Source: Clostridia bacterium
Lineage (GTDB): Bacteria > Bacillota > Clostridia > Christensenellales > Borkfalkiaceae
Direction: 5' to 3'
Assembly (NCBI GenBank): GCA_900770945.1
Contig: CAAGME010000007.1
Location: 1-57,233, forward strand
DNA: 57,233 nt
Shown here: in pieces, positions 44,404-53,585 of the stretch
Layout of the letters: each line of letters starts with the position of its first letter
Position numbering within the stretch: position 1 is the first letter of the stretch
The notes under the pieces: model-generated
Databases searched by the model: none
Seen by the model: the letters and a program-made list of their open reading frames with translations, nothing else
Told to the model about the DNA's origin: nothing
Translations under genes and position numbers: made by a program

Positions 44404-46194
44404 ATGAAAAATTTTACTGTAAAAATCTTATGTCTTGTATGTATAATCTCGGCTTGTTTTGCGCTCGTTGCTTGCGGGCGTAAAACAAAGCTTGACAATT
44501 TAGTCAAGGAGGGATACTATGTATCCGTTAAATACGATCCAAACGGAGGAAAGTTTTGCAACGGTGACAATTCTTCTCTCGTCGATTTTTATAAGCCGAG
44601 CGATTATACCGCAGACAAAGACGGTAAGGTGACCGTTAAGTTGCTTGACCCCGATGCGGACGTGAGGTGGACTAACTATCTTATCAATAACGCAAAAGTC
44701 GCAAGGGACGGGTATTTTTGTGTCGGTTGGTACAAAAATCGCGCGCTCGTATTAGACGAGGACAATGACCCTATAAGTGAAAAGGGCGAGAAGCTTTATT
44801 ATGACGAAAATTCTCAAAAGTATTTTTTGTTAGCCGATAAAGACAATGAAAAAAAGAGCGAGGTAGTGCCTAAATACACTTATTCCGACCCTTGGGATTT
44901 TTCAAAAGACACCTTTTCCTTTAACGCGACCGATGCTTCATATCAGAACATCAAAAACGGTAAAGACGTAAAGCCTCTTATGACGCTTTATGCCGCTTGG
45001 CTGCCTAAATTTTCTTTCGAGTATTACGCAAAGAACGAAAAAAACGAATGGGCGAGCGTGGGCGTAACGACGTTCGATTATATGGACGTCAAAAAGAATC
45101 GTGAAAAGTTTGCCGATAAATCTTTGTTTGACGATACGGTTGTTTTTCCATGCTTCGAAACGAAAAATAACGTTCCCGTGGGCAAAATGATTTACCGCTT
45201 TACCGAAACGAACTCCTCGGAAGGATACAGTTACTCTTTTTCTATTCCCGAGTCGTCGGGTAAGTCTTTTGTTGCGGCTTATCTAACGGAAGCCGACGCA
45301 AATTCAAAAACAAATAACGTCGGTGGCGACATTTATTCCGAAACGGGCTTGGGCGCATTGTTAAGACACGACGGTACCGTCGATTTCAGCAATGCAACAG
45401 CCGAAAACTCCGTTAAAAAGGTTTATCTTGAATATAAGGATGGTTGCGATTATTATATCGGCAACGACGAGGCTAACTGGGCGGGCAGTTTTAGAGAATA
45501 CTTGAAAAACGACCCGAAAGGCACTTTCTATATAAAGACTGACCTTGATTTATCAACCGATAAGAGTGTAAACAATTGGGTTAGTTCTATTTCCACAGGA
45601 ACGTTCAACGGCGTTATGAAAAGCTATGACGGAACCCGTCATGCCATCAAAAACGCGTCTGTCGAGCTTTCGGCAACGAATGCCGGCGGACTTTTCGGAA
45701 CGCTCGGCAAAAACGCCGTAATTAAGGATTTGTCGTTTGAAAACGTTACGGTAGATATCTCGTTTAAGACCGCAAACATAACCGACGGTAAGTTCGGTCT
45801 GTTTGCCGGAAAAATCATGGAAGGCGCAACAATCGAAAACGTGTCGGTAGGCGGCACTTTAAGAATTTTGGGTACAACGCCTGTTTTGACGAAAGACAGA
45901 CTCAATGACTCCGGCGGAGTGGTTAAGAGTAAAAACTCCGTAATAAACCTTGTTGCTAACGCCGAAAATGCGAAAATAACGCAAGACTTGCTCAATAAGT
46001 TTGACAACAAGGGCGTAACCGTGGTAATATATGCGATGAAGTCCGGTTCCGGAAAATACGCTAAATATTACTTAGCAATCGACAGAAAGACAGCAAAAAT
46101 CAAAGACGGATACGTATATTACGATTCGCTTGCGCGTAACGAAGAAATCGACATAGAAAAAGAAGGCGTTGAGTTTACCTTGACGGCAGATTAA
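44404..46194 (+). CDS. Lipoprotein with InlB-like and GLUG-like regions
   Basis: A 596-residue lipoprotein with lipobox LVAC (cysteine at about residue 24). The N-terminal third contains a long InlB-B-like repeat (VSVKYDPNGGKF ... CVGWYKN, with large insertions). The C-terminal part (about 415-520) has GLUG-type beta-helix turns: NAGGLFGTLGKNAVIKDLSF and GKFGLFAGKIMEGATIENVS. No enzyme motif. It lies 33 bases after the protease gene and 17 before oppA, so is most likely in their operon. A small hairpin (TTTGCGG/CCGCAAA) sits in the gap just before it, and the ribosome site is weak, which may lower its translation. A role in substrate binding at the surface is an inference. Confidence 0.82.
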   Translation: MKNFTVKILCLVCIISACFALVACGRKTKLDNLVKEGYYVSVKYDPNGGKFCNGDNSSLVDFYKPSDYTADKDGKVTVKLLDPDADVRWTNYLINNAKVARDGYFCVGWYKNRALVLDEDNDPISEKGEKLYYDENSQKYFLLADKDNEKKSEVVPKYTYSDPWDFSKDTFSFNATDASYQNIKNGKDVKPLMTLYAAWLPKFSFEYYAKNEKNEWASVGVTTFDYMDVKKNREKFADKSLFDDTVVFPCFETKNNVPVGKMIYRFTETNSSEGYSYSFSIPESSGKSFVAAYLTEADANSKTNNVGGDIYSETGLGALLRHDGTVDFSNATAENSVKKVYLEYKDGCDYYIGNDEANWAGSFREYLKNDPKGTFYIKTDLDLSTDKSVNNWVSSISTGTFNGVMKSYDGTRHAIKNASVELSATNAGGLFGTLGKNAVIKDLSFENVTVDISFKTANITDGKFGLFAGKIMEGATIENVSVGGTLRILGTTPVLTKDRLNDSGGVVKSKNSVINLVANAENAKITQDLLNKFDNKGVTVVIYAMKSGSGKYAKYYLAIDRKTAKIKDGYVYYDSLARNEEIDIEKEGVEFTLTAD

Positions 46195-46211
46195 ATTTTG
46201 GAGGCTAAACA

Positions 46212-48926
46212 ATGAAAAAGAAAGTTTTAATACCGATTATAAGCGTTGTTGTGGTACTTGCTATCGCTGTACCCATCGTTCTTTCGGCAATCGGTATCGG
46301 TAAAGCTAAAAAGGACGCCATAGTAATTATGACGGAAGAGTTGAGCGGGCTTTTCAATCCGTTCTACGCAACGTCCGGCACTGACCAGGACGTTGTCGGA
46401 ATGACTCAGATAGGTATGCTTTCCACAAAGCGTATCAATAACGAGACAAAGATAGTCGCAGGTGACGAATATCCCGTTGTCGTAAAAGACTACGGTATAA
46501 AAATCGCGCCGGGAGACACCGAAACGGAGTACACGTTCGTTCTCAAAAAAGGTTTGAAGTTCGCCGACGGAAAGCCTCTCACAATGAACGACGTAATGTT
46601 TAATCTTTACGAATACTTAGACCCCGTTTACACCGGTTCATCGACTATGTACTCTATCAAAATTAAGGGTTTGACTAAGTACAGAACTCAATCGGACGTT
46701 GCAGACGGCAGTGAGGACAACGATAATACCGCCGCTTCCGAGCAGGCTTTCGCAAGAATTTTGACTCTTTATAACCTTGCCGTTCAAACAAACATCAAAA
46801 ACGGCAACGAATCCTCCTTCGAGGTTTCCGAAGCCGAAATGAAAGATGCTATCAATAATGCAGATTTGGACCGCAACTACGGTTCCGCATTCTTGACGGA
46901 AAAAGAAATGGACGAATACGATAAGCAGGGCAAACTTCTTGAAGTATTGCGCAAAAAAATGATTGCCGATTACGAGATGGTTTGCACCGAGGTCAAAAAG
47001 GGGCTTGACGAAGATTACAAAGCCGCTCAGACTGCTTTCGATTTGAACGACGCAAAGTATACCAACACCAGAAAATCCGATATCGAAAACCTGAAAAACA
47101 GTGAGATTTTCAGATTCTTCGTTTATGAAGGAAAGATCGTTCCCGTATACAACAAGGGTAGCGACAACAAGGATAATTATGACGACATCAAAGAATACAG
47201 AGATGACGTTACCTTTACTAAGTACACAACAAAAGAAGCTGCTATTAACAGAATTTACAAGGAAACCGTAGAAAACAACCTTAATTCCGTTTTGTCTTAC
47301 GGCGCGGTTTACAACACCATTTCGACGCAATTTATCGCCGACGCAAGAACGGTTATTCTTAAAGACAAAAAGGTTGACGGCAAGCTTTTATATCCTTCGA
47401 TTGAAGGTATCGTTTCCTTAGGTCACACGAAAGGCTACGAAAACGTAAACGAAGTAGAATTCAAGAGCGAAGTTTCCGGCGAAACTAAAAAGTATAACGT
47501 CGCTCATAGCCACAACGCCGACGGTACCGTTAAAAACGAGGGCGAATTCGACGTACTTCGCATAACCATTGAAAACGTTGACCCGAAGGCTATTTACAAC
47601 TTCTCGTTCACGGTAGCTCCCGCGCATTACTATACCGCGGCAAGCCTTGGAGACGAGGGCGCAGCAATAGATATCGCGAACAATAAGTTCGGCGTCGAAC
47701 ACGGCGAAGCTTCTTTCCAGACTACGGTTATTCAGTCGCAGAAAAACAACAGCGTTCCTATGGGCGCGGGTGTTTACGTCGCAACCGATAAAAACAACGG
47801 CGACAATCCTTCCGCTTCCGGGTTCTATGACGGTTCTATCGTCTATTTCAAATCAAATAAAAACTTCGAATTTGCAAGCCAGGCTAAGCATGAAAAAATG
47901 CGTATGCTTGTCGTCAGCTCCACCAACGCAATCGATAAGTTAAGACAGGGTGAAGTCGATTACATTACCCCGCAATACAAAACCGGCACTGCCGAAGAAA
48001 TCGATAAGATAAGCGGAGCGGTAAGGCTTCAGGCTAAGCAGCTCGGCTATGGTTATATCGGAATTAACGCAGGTATCGTTAAGAACATTAACGTCCGCCG
48101 CGCTATTATGTCCGCAATGGATACGAGTTTAGCTCTTACCTTCTATACGACGGGTACTTGCGACCAGATTTTCTGGCCGATGTCCAACGTCAGCGATGCT
48201 TACCCGAAAGATAAACCCGCTAACTCCGCATATATCGGTAGCAGTGGGTTCTCTATCGACAGCGACGTCGTGAACGAAAACAGTTACATTACGTTTGACG
48301 GCGATGCGGCAGCAGAGAAAAAAATCAAATACTATACTCAAAAGGCTATAGAAGAAGACGGAGTAACGCAAGATCAACTCAAAATCACGTTTACGATTGC
48401 CGGATCCTCTATCACCGAACACCCGACGTTTATGGTGTTCAACCATGCAATGGAGCTTCTTAACAAGTATTCCGATTTGGGTTGGAAGATAGAAGTTAAA
48501 GCGGACACTCGTGCGCTAACTAAGCTTTCCCGCGGGGCCCTTTCCGTTTGGGCTGCCGCTTGGGGTTCGACTATTGACCCCGATATGTATCAGGTTTACC
48601 ATATCAATTCGACGGCTACATCCGTAAACGCTTGGGGCTATCCTCAGATTAAAGCTGCACCGAGCGAATATGTAAAGGAAACCGCCATCATCAGCGAGTT
48701 GAGTACGCTTATCGAAGAAGGGCGCGAAACGCTCGATATGACGCAGAGAAAGCCCACTTACGAAAAGGCGATGCTTAAAGTTCTTGAACTTGCCGTTGAA
48801 ATGCCCGTATACCAGAGAAGTAACCTTTTCGCATACAATTCAAAGACGGTTAAAGGGTTCCCCGATAAAGTTGACGAGTATACTTCGCCGCTTGAAAAGA
48901 TTTGGCTGCTCGAACAAGTAAAGTGA
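46212..48926 (+). CDS. oppA: Oligopeptide ABC transporter substrate-binding protein
   Basis: Binds extracellular peptides and delivers them to the OppBCDF importer. Family SBP_bac_5 features: VFVLKKGLKFADGKPLTMNDV near residue 110, the central NVRRAIMSAMDTSLAL, and the C-terminal WAAAWGSTIDPDMYQVYH. At 904 residues it is about 300 longer than usual; the extra part (about 155-395) is charged, largely helical and lies before the first lobe is complete. The N-terminus is one hydrophobic segment (about 5-28) without a lipobox cysteine, so it is probably tethered by an uncleaved helix instead of lipid. Ribosome site TGGAGG. It heads the Opp gene set, and a hairpin separates it from oppB. Confidence 0.92.
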   Translation: MKKKVLIPIISVVVVLAIAVPIVLSAIGIGKAKKDAIVIMTEELSGLFNPFYATSGTDQDVVGMTQIGMLSTKRINNETKIVAGDEYPVVVKDYGIKIAPGDTETEYTFVLKKGLKFADGKPLTMNDVMFNLYEYLDPVYTGSSTMYSIKIKGLTKYRTQSDVADGSEDNDNTAASEQAFARILTLYNLAVQTNIKNGNESSFEVSEAEMKDAINNADLDRNYGSAFLTEKEMDEYDKQGKLLEVLRKKMIADYEMVCTEVKKGLDEDYKAAQTAFDLNDAKYTNTRKSDIENLKNSEIFRFFVYEGKIVPVYNKGSDNKDNYDDIKEYRDDVTFTKYTTKEAAINRIYKETVENNLNSVLSYGAVYNTISTQFIADARTVILKDKKVDGKLLYPSIEGIVSLGHTKGYENVNEVEFKSEVSGETKKYNVAHSHNADGTVKNEGEFDVLRITIENVDPKAIYNFSFTVAPAHYYTAASLGDEGAAIDIANNKFGVEHGEASFQTTVIQSQKNNSVPMGAGVYVATDKNNGDNPSASGFYDGSIVYFKSNKNFEFASQAKHEKMRMLVVSSTNAIDKLRQGEVDYITPQYKTGTAEEIDKISGAVRLQAKQLGYGYIGINAGIVKNINVRRAIMSAMDTSLALTFYTTGTCDQIFWPMSNVSDAYPKDKPANSAYIGSSGFSIDSDVVNENSYITFDGDAAAEKKIKYYTQKAIEEDGVTQDQLKITFTIAGSSITEHPTFMVFNHAMELLNKYSDLGWKIEVKADTRALTKLSRGALSVWAAAWGSTIDPDMYQVYHINSTATSVNAWGYPQIKAAPSEYVKETAIISELSTLIEEGRETLDMTQRKPTYEKAMLKVLELAVEMPVYQRSNLFAYNSKTVKGFPDKVDEYTSPLEKIWLLEQVK

Positions 48927-48943
48927 TCCACAATAAAGGTTTT

Positions 48944-48973
48944 CGCTCGTCGGTCATTAAAGACCGACGAGCG
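48944..48973 (+). other. Intercistronic hairpin between oppA and oppB
   Basis: CGCTCGTCGGTC pairs perfectly with GACCGACGAGCG around ATTAAA (12 pairs), without a T-run. Such hairpins commonly stabilise the upstream mRNA so that the binding protein is made in excess over the permease. Confidence 0.7.
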
Positions 48974-49009
48974 GACAGACCGATGTAAACTCAATAAATC
49001 GGAGTTAAA

Positions 49010-50002
49010 ATGTTTAAGTATATTCTCAAAAGAATAGGAGTCTCCTTGCTTTTATTGCTGGGTGTTTCCTTTATATTATACGCTTTGCTTCGTTGCATGC
49101 CTAACGACTTCGTTGAACAGAAGATTCTTGCGATGCAACAGGGCGGCGTTCAGGTTACGGAAGAATTCATAAAACAGATGCGGGCGTTGTACGGTCTCGA
49201 CGGCGGTATTATAGACGGCTATTTAGGTTGGCTCGGCAATGTTTGTCAGTTTAAGTTCGGTAACAGCTTTATCAACAACAGAGACGTTATAACCGAAATT
49301 TTCGACCCGAGCAAACTTGGTACTTCTTTCATTGTCGCCGCAATAGCTACGGTATTTGAATTTTTGATTGCCATTCCTCTCGGAATAACCGCGGCAACTC
49401 ATCAGTATTCTTTCCGCGACTATCTCGTAACGGTTCTTGTCCTTATCGGTATATCGTTGCCTTCGTTTTTCTTTGCGCAATTATTGAAAGGCGTATTTGC
49501 CGTCAAGCTTCATTGGTTCCCTCTGTCGTCGCTTAAAGACGCCGGTGTTACTTACGATAATTTTTTCCAGGAAATATCGGATTATTTGTATCATTTGTTC
49601 TTGCCCGTTTTAACGGTCGTGATACTGAGTATCGGCTCGCGAATGAGAATGACGAGAACGAATATGTTGGAAGTTTTAAATTCCGACTATATCCGTACGG
49701 CGCGGGCGAAGGGTTTGCCGGAACATACTGTAATTTACAAGCATGCATTCCGTAATACGCTTATCCCGCTCGTTACGAGCCTTGCCGGGCTTATTCCGTC
49801 ACTTTTCTCGGGCGCAATGATTACGGAGTCGGTATTCGATCTTAACGGTATCGGAAAATATGCTCTCAAATGCATGCAGGAAGGCGATATCCCCGTTATA
49901 ATGGTTTACAACATGTTCCTTGCGTTCTTATCGGTACTCGGCGTTTTCTTGTCCGATCTTATGTACGCGGTTGTCGATCCTCGCGTTAAGATTACTAATT
50001 AA
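49010..50002 (+). CDS. oppB: Oligopeptide ABC transporter permease OppB
   Basis: A 330-residue permease of the binding-protein-dependent type with six predicted helices, the first at about 10-30. The long first external loop between helix 1 and helix 2 (about 35-100) is typical of OppB/DppB. The EAA coupling loop is LNSDYIRTARAKGLPEHTV (about 222-240), which docks with the ATPases. It forms the channel with OppC. The ribosome site is CGGAG, 7 bases ahead of ATG. OppC begins 13 bases after the stop. Confidence 0.95.
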   Translation: MFKYILKRIGVSLLLLLGVSFILYALLRCMPNDFVEQKILAMQQGGVQVTEEFIKQMRALYGLDGGIIDGYLGWLGNVCQFKFGNSFINNRDVITEIFDPSKLGTSFIVAAIATVFEFLIAIPLGITAATHQYSFRDYLVTVLVLIGISLPSFFFAQLLKGVFAVKLHWFPLSSLKDAGVTYDNFFQEISDYLYHLFLPVLTVVILSIGSRMRMTRTNMLEVLNSDYIRTARAKGLPEHTVIYKHAFRNTLIPLVTSLAGLIPSLFSGAMITESVFDLNGIGKYALKCMQEGDIPVIMVYNMFLAFLSVLGVFLSDLMYAVVDPRVKITN

Positions 50003-50014
50003 AGGAGTATGAAA

Positions 50015-51133
50015 ATGGAAGAAAAAGAATTAAATACTCCCGAATTAGAAGTCATTAAAGAAAAAGAACGGGAAGTCATCGACCGGGCAGAAACGGAAAT
50101 ATCGGGCGAAATGGGCGTTGATGTTCCTCTTTCACCTGAGGATACAGAAGTGCCTTTGGACAAGAATGTTCGTTTAATGTCACCCACAAGAATGCTTTTG
50201 CGCAGATTTTTCCGCTCTAAGTTGTCGGTAATCGGCATTGTGATTCTTGCCGCGTTATATGTTTTCAGCTGGTTTGGTCCGGTAGTTTACAGACAGTGGG
50301 GCGAAGTAGACGTAGATTATAACGGCGCGCTTGAATATACGGTAAACGAAGTTAAGGACGAAGACGGAAATATCATCAAACAAGTGGTTGCCACAGGTAA
50401 GGGAATAAACGTCCTTGCAGACCCGTCTTTTGATCATCCGCTCGGAACCGATGAAAAAGGCATGGATGTTTTTGCTCGTATAATGTATGGCGGCAGATTG
50501 TCTCTTACATTGAGTATTTTTGCTGTTTTCCTTATATCATTTATCGGCGTGGTGTTGGGCGGCATCGCCGGCTATTACGGGGGCGTTGTGGACAATATCA
50601 TAATGCGTATATGCGACGTTTTGATGTGCTTACCCACGTTGCCGTTGATGCTTATTATCGGTGTCATTCTCGAAGAAAATCACGTTCCGCAAGAGTCGTA
50701 TATATACCTTCTTATGGGCGTGTTGTCTATCTTTTCCTGGCCCGGTATGGCTCGTCTTGTCCGCGGACAAATACTCTTTTTGCGCGAACAGGAATACATG
50801 GTTGCCGCCGAGGCAATGGGATTCTCCACTAAGAGAAAAATTTTCAAACACTTAATCCCCAATATTTTGCCGCAGATACTCGTCTCCATGACGCTTTCTC
50901 TCGGCAGTATGATTTTGTATGAATCGACTCTTTCGTACTTGAACCTCGGCGTAAAAACACCGTATTCGTCATGGGGTACTATGATCGAAATCATTTCAAG
51001 AGACAAGGTCGTTTTCGAACAACACTTTAACGTCTGGGTGCCGTCCGGTATTTGCATCGTTCTCGCCGTTTTAGGCTTTAACTTTATCGGCGACGGGCTT
51101 AGAGACGCGTTAGACCCCAAACAGAGGAGATAA
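50015..51133 (+). CDS. oppC: Oligopeptide ABC transporter permease OppC
   Basis: A 372-residue permease subunit: an acidic cytoplasmic N-terminal extension of about 50 residues (EEKELNTPELEVIKEKE), the first helix at about 68-88 in the OppC_N region, an external segment that includes HPLGTDEKGMDVFARIMYGG, five further helices and the EAA loop EYMVAAEAMGFSTKRKIF (about 262-280). ATG 50015 was preferred because AAAGGAG ends 7 bases before it; an ATG at 50009 is too close to that site. The acidic extension is longer than in classic OppC. Confidence 0.93.
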   Translation: MEEKELNTPELEVIKEKEREVIDRAETEISGEMGVDVPLSPEDTEVPLDKNVRLMSPTRMLLRRFFRSKLSVIGIVILAALYVFSWFGPVVYRQWGEVDVDYNGALEYTVNEVKDEDGNIIKQVVATGKGINVLADPSFDHPLGTDEKGMDVFARIMYGGRLSLTLSIFAVFLISFIGVVLGGIAGYYGGVVDNIIMRICDVLMCLPTLPLMLIIGVILEENHVPQESYIYLLMGVLSIFSWPGMARLVRGQILFLREQEYMVAAEAMGFSTKRKIFKHLIPNILPQILVSMTLSLGSMILYESTLSYLNLGVKTPYSSWGTMIEIISRDKVVFEQHFNVWVPSGICIVLAVLGFNFIGDGLRDALDPKQRR

Positions 51134-51135
51134 CT

Positions 51136-52485
51136 ATGAGCGAAGTAAAAAAAACCGAACAGAGTAAAACCTCCTCAAAAAAGCATTATCTTTCGGGCAA
51201 GGAAGTCCGCGCAATAGCCAAGGCGAACGCCAAGGAAATGCGTCGGCTCGAAAAAGCTAAGCGTGTAGACCTTCCCGAGTCCGCTTTCACCACCGCCATG
51301 CGCGACGACGGCAACATTCTCGAAATCGACAACCTCCACTCCTACTTTTTCACCGATCAAGGCGTTGTCAAAGCGGTAAACGGCGTTACCTTCAACGTTC
51401 CGCTCAACTCCACCGTCGGCGTAGTGGGCGAATCGGGTTGCGGCAAGTCCGTCACGTCGATGTCCGTTATGCGCCTTCTGCAAGGTCCTACGGGGCAGAT
51501 TGTCGAAGGCTCGATAAGATTCAAGGCTTACGACTTTTTGCGCGACGAGGACGGCAATTTCGTCCCCGAATACGAAAAGGACGAAAACGGCAAGATTAAG
51601 TTCGAAACCGTTTTAGATAAAGACGGCAAACCCGTTTTAAACGATGACGGAAGCGAAAAACGCCACGCCGTTGTTAAAAAGGACGAGAACGGTCTCCCCG
51701 TTTACGAAAAGGAAGAAAAGGTCTACGATATCGCAAAAATGCCGATGAAAGAAATGTATCGTCTCCGCGGCAGACAGATGTCTATGGTTTTCCAGGAACC
51801 GATGACCTCCTTAAACCCCGTTTTCACGATAGGCGAACAGCTTGACGAGGTAACCCTCCTTCACGTCCCCGGCGCGTCAAAAGAATACGCTAAAAAACGC
51901 TCGATAGACATGCTTAATACCGTCGGTATCGCAATGTCGGAACGCGTTTACGCCGCTTACCCGCACGAGCTTTCCGGCGGTATGCGCCAAAGGGTTATGA
52001 TTGCAATGGCGCTTGCTTGCGAACCTCGTCTTATCATTGCCGACGAACCGACCACCGCGCTCGACGTTACCATTCAAGCCCAGATTTTGCAACTTTTCAA
52101 CGACTTAAAAACAAAGATAAACGGCTCGATTTTGCTTATTACTCACGACCTTGGCGTCATTGCCGAAATGGCTGATTACGTCGTAGTCATGTACGCCGGC
52201 AGAATTATCGAACAAGGCACCGCTTCGGAAATTTTCCATAACCCGTGCCACCCGTACACGCAGGGCTTGCAGAAATCAAAGCCGACAATGAAGTCGGACG
52301 GAACCACGCTTTTCAATATCCCGGGCAACGTTCCCAACCCCATCGATATGCCCGACTACTGCTACTTTAAGGAGCGTTGCGACAAATGCGTCGCAAGATG
52401 CTCGGGCGAATATCCTTGCATGGTCAAGATTAGCCCCACGCACTTCGTTGCGTGCCACCTTTACGACTCGGAGGCGAAAAAATAA
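51136..52485 (+). CDS. oppD: Oligopeptide ABC transporter ATPase OppD with an unusual insertion
   Basis: Cytoplasmic ATPase driving peptide import. Walker A is GESGCGKS (98-105), the Q-loop is VFQEP (Q220), the signature is LSGGMRQR and Walker B is LIIADEPTTALD. Between Walker A and the Q-loop it carries about 60 extra residues (roughly 128-195) rich in acidic turns: DEDGN, DENGK, DKDGK, DDGS and DENGL, not part of a standard OppD. The N-terminus is also extended by about 60 basic residues. The C-terminal oligopeptide/dipeptide domain has a cysteine cluster (YCYFKERC, CVARC, ACH), like that described as binding an iron-sulfur cluster in other OppD/DppD proteins. Its stop overlaps the oppF start by one base. 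Confidence 0.94.
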   Translation: MSEVKKTEQSKTSSKKHYLSGKEVRAIAKANAKEMRRLEKAKRVDLPESAFTTAMRDDGNILEIDNLHSYFFTDQGVVKAVNGVTFNVPLNSTVGVVGESGCGKSVTSMSVMRLLQGPTGQIVEGSIRFKAYDFLRDEDGNFVPEYEKDENGKIKFETVLDKDGKPVLNDDGSEKRHAVVKKDENGLPVYEKEEKVYDIAKMPMKEMYRLRGRQMSMVFQEPMTSLNPVFTIGEQLDEVTLLHVPGASKEYAKKRSIDMLNTVGIAMSERVYAAYPHELSGGMRQRVMIAMALACEPRLIIADEPTTALDVTIQAQILQLFNDLKTKINGSILLITHDLGVIAEMADYVVVMYAGRIIEQGTASEIFHNPCHPYTQGLQKSKPTMKSDGTTLFNIPGNVPNPIDMPDYCYFKERCDKCVARCSGEYPCMVKISPTHFVACHLYDSEAKK

Positions 52486-53585
52486 TGGAAGAAAACAAAA
52501 TATTCGCTCCGAACGGAGACTTTTCCGGTTTTGACGACGTAAAGGAAAAGGAAGAGGAAATCGCAAAAAGGGAAGCGAAAATTAAAGAGGACGAAGTTTT
52601 ACCGCCCGACGAAAAGGCGATACTCGAAGTTCGTCACCTTAAAAAGTATTTTACCCTTAAAAAGACCGTCACGGGCAAACCGTTATCGCAACTTCGCGCC
52701 GTAGACGACGTTTCCTTCAAAATTTACCCGGGCGAAACGCTCGGTATCGTCGGCGAATCGGGCTGCGGCAAGACCACGATGGGCAGAACCATCTTAAAGC
52801 TTCACCAGCCGACAGCGGGTCAAATTTTCTTTAAGGGCGTAGACATTGCAAAATATACGCAAAAACAAATGAATCCTTTGCGTACCGATATGCAGATTGT
52901 CTTTCAGGACCCCTATTCCTCGCTTCCTCCGAGAAGTACCGTAGGCGACATCTTAGCCGAACCCGTAAAGGTGCATAAAATCGTTCCGAACGGCGAAATA
53001 AAGCAATACGTTCTCGACTTAATGGACAAGTGTGGTTTAAGGGATTACTATTACGAGAGATACCCGCACGAATTTTCGGGCGGTCAACGTCAGCGTATCT
53101 GTATCGCTCGCGCGCTTTCCGTCAACCCCGATTTTGTCGTTTGCGACGAACCCGTTTCCGCGCTCGACGTTTCTATTCAGGCTCAGATTATCAATCTTTT
53201 GATAAAGCTCCAGAAAGAGCGCAAACTTACGTACCTTTTCATTTCGCACGATTTGTCGGTCGTAAAATTCATCTCCGACAAAATAGGCGTTATGTACTTA
53301 GGCTCGATGGTTGAATTCGGCTCGAAAAAGAACATTTTCGACAATCCTCTTCACCCCTACACAAACGCGCTTTTCTCCGCCGTTCCCAACCCCGACCCCG
53401 ACGCCAAGTCGGAACGCGTCGTTTTAACGGGCGACATTCCTTCTCCCGCCAACCCGCCGATGGGTTGCAAATTCCATACGAGATGTCCTAAGTGTATGGA
53501 AATCTGCAAGCACATTGACCCCGCGTATCGAGAATTAGAACCCGGTCACTTTGTCGCTTGCCACATCTACGACGGTAAAAACTGA
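52485..53585 (+). CDS. oppF: Oligopeptide ABC transporter ATPase OppF
   Basis: The second cytoplasmic ATPase of the importer, 366 residues. Walker A GESGCGKT, Q-loop IVFQDPYSSLPPR, signature FSGGQRQR and Walker B FVVCDEPVSALD are intact. An acidic, helical N-terminal extension of about 45 residues (DDVKEKEEEIAKREAK) precedes the ATPase core. The C-terminal domain has the cysteine cluster CKFHTRCPKCMEIC. ATG 52485 was chosen: GGAGG lies about 10 bases ahead and the codon overlaps the oppD stop (TAATG); an in-frame GTG at 52452 would overlap oppD by 33 bases. The stop overlaps the next small gene (TGATG). Confidence 0.94.
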   Translation: MEENKIFAPNGDFSGFDDVKEKEEEIAKREAKIKEDEVLPPDEKAILEVRHLKKYFTLKKTVTGKPLSQLRAVDDVSFKIYPGETLGIVGESGCGKTTMGRTILKLHQPTAGQIFFKGVDIAKYTQKQMNPLRTDMQIVFQDPYSSLPPRSTVGDILAEPVKVHKIVPNGEIKQYVLDLMDKCGLRDYYYERYPHEFSGGQRQRICIARALSVNPDFVVCDEPVSALDVSIQAQIINLLIKLQKERKLTYLFISHDLSVVKFISDKIGVMYLGSMVEFGSKKNIFDNPLHPYTNALFSAVPNPDPDAKSERVVLTGDIPSPANPPMGCKFHTRCPKCMEICKHIDPAYRELEPGHFVACHIYDGKN

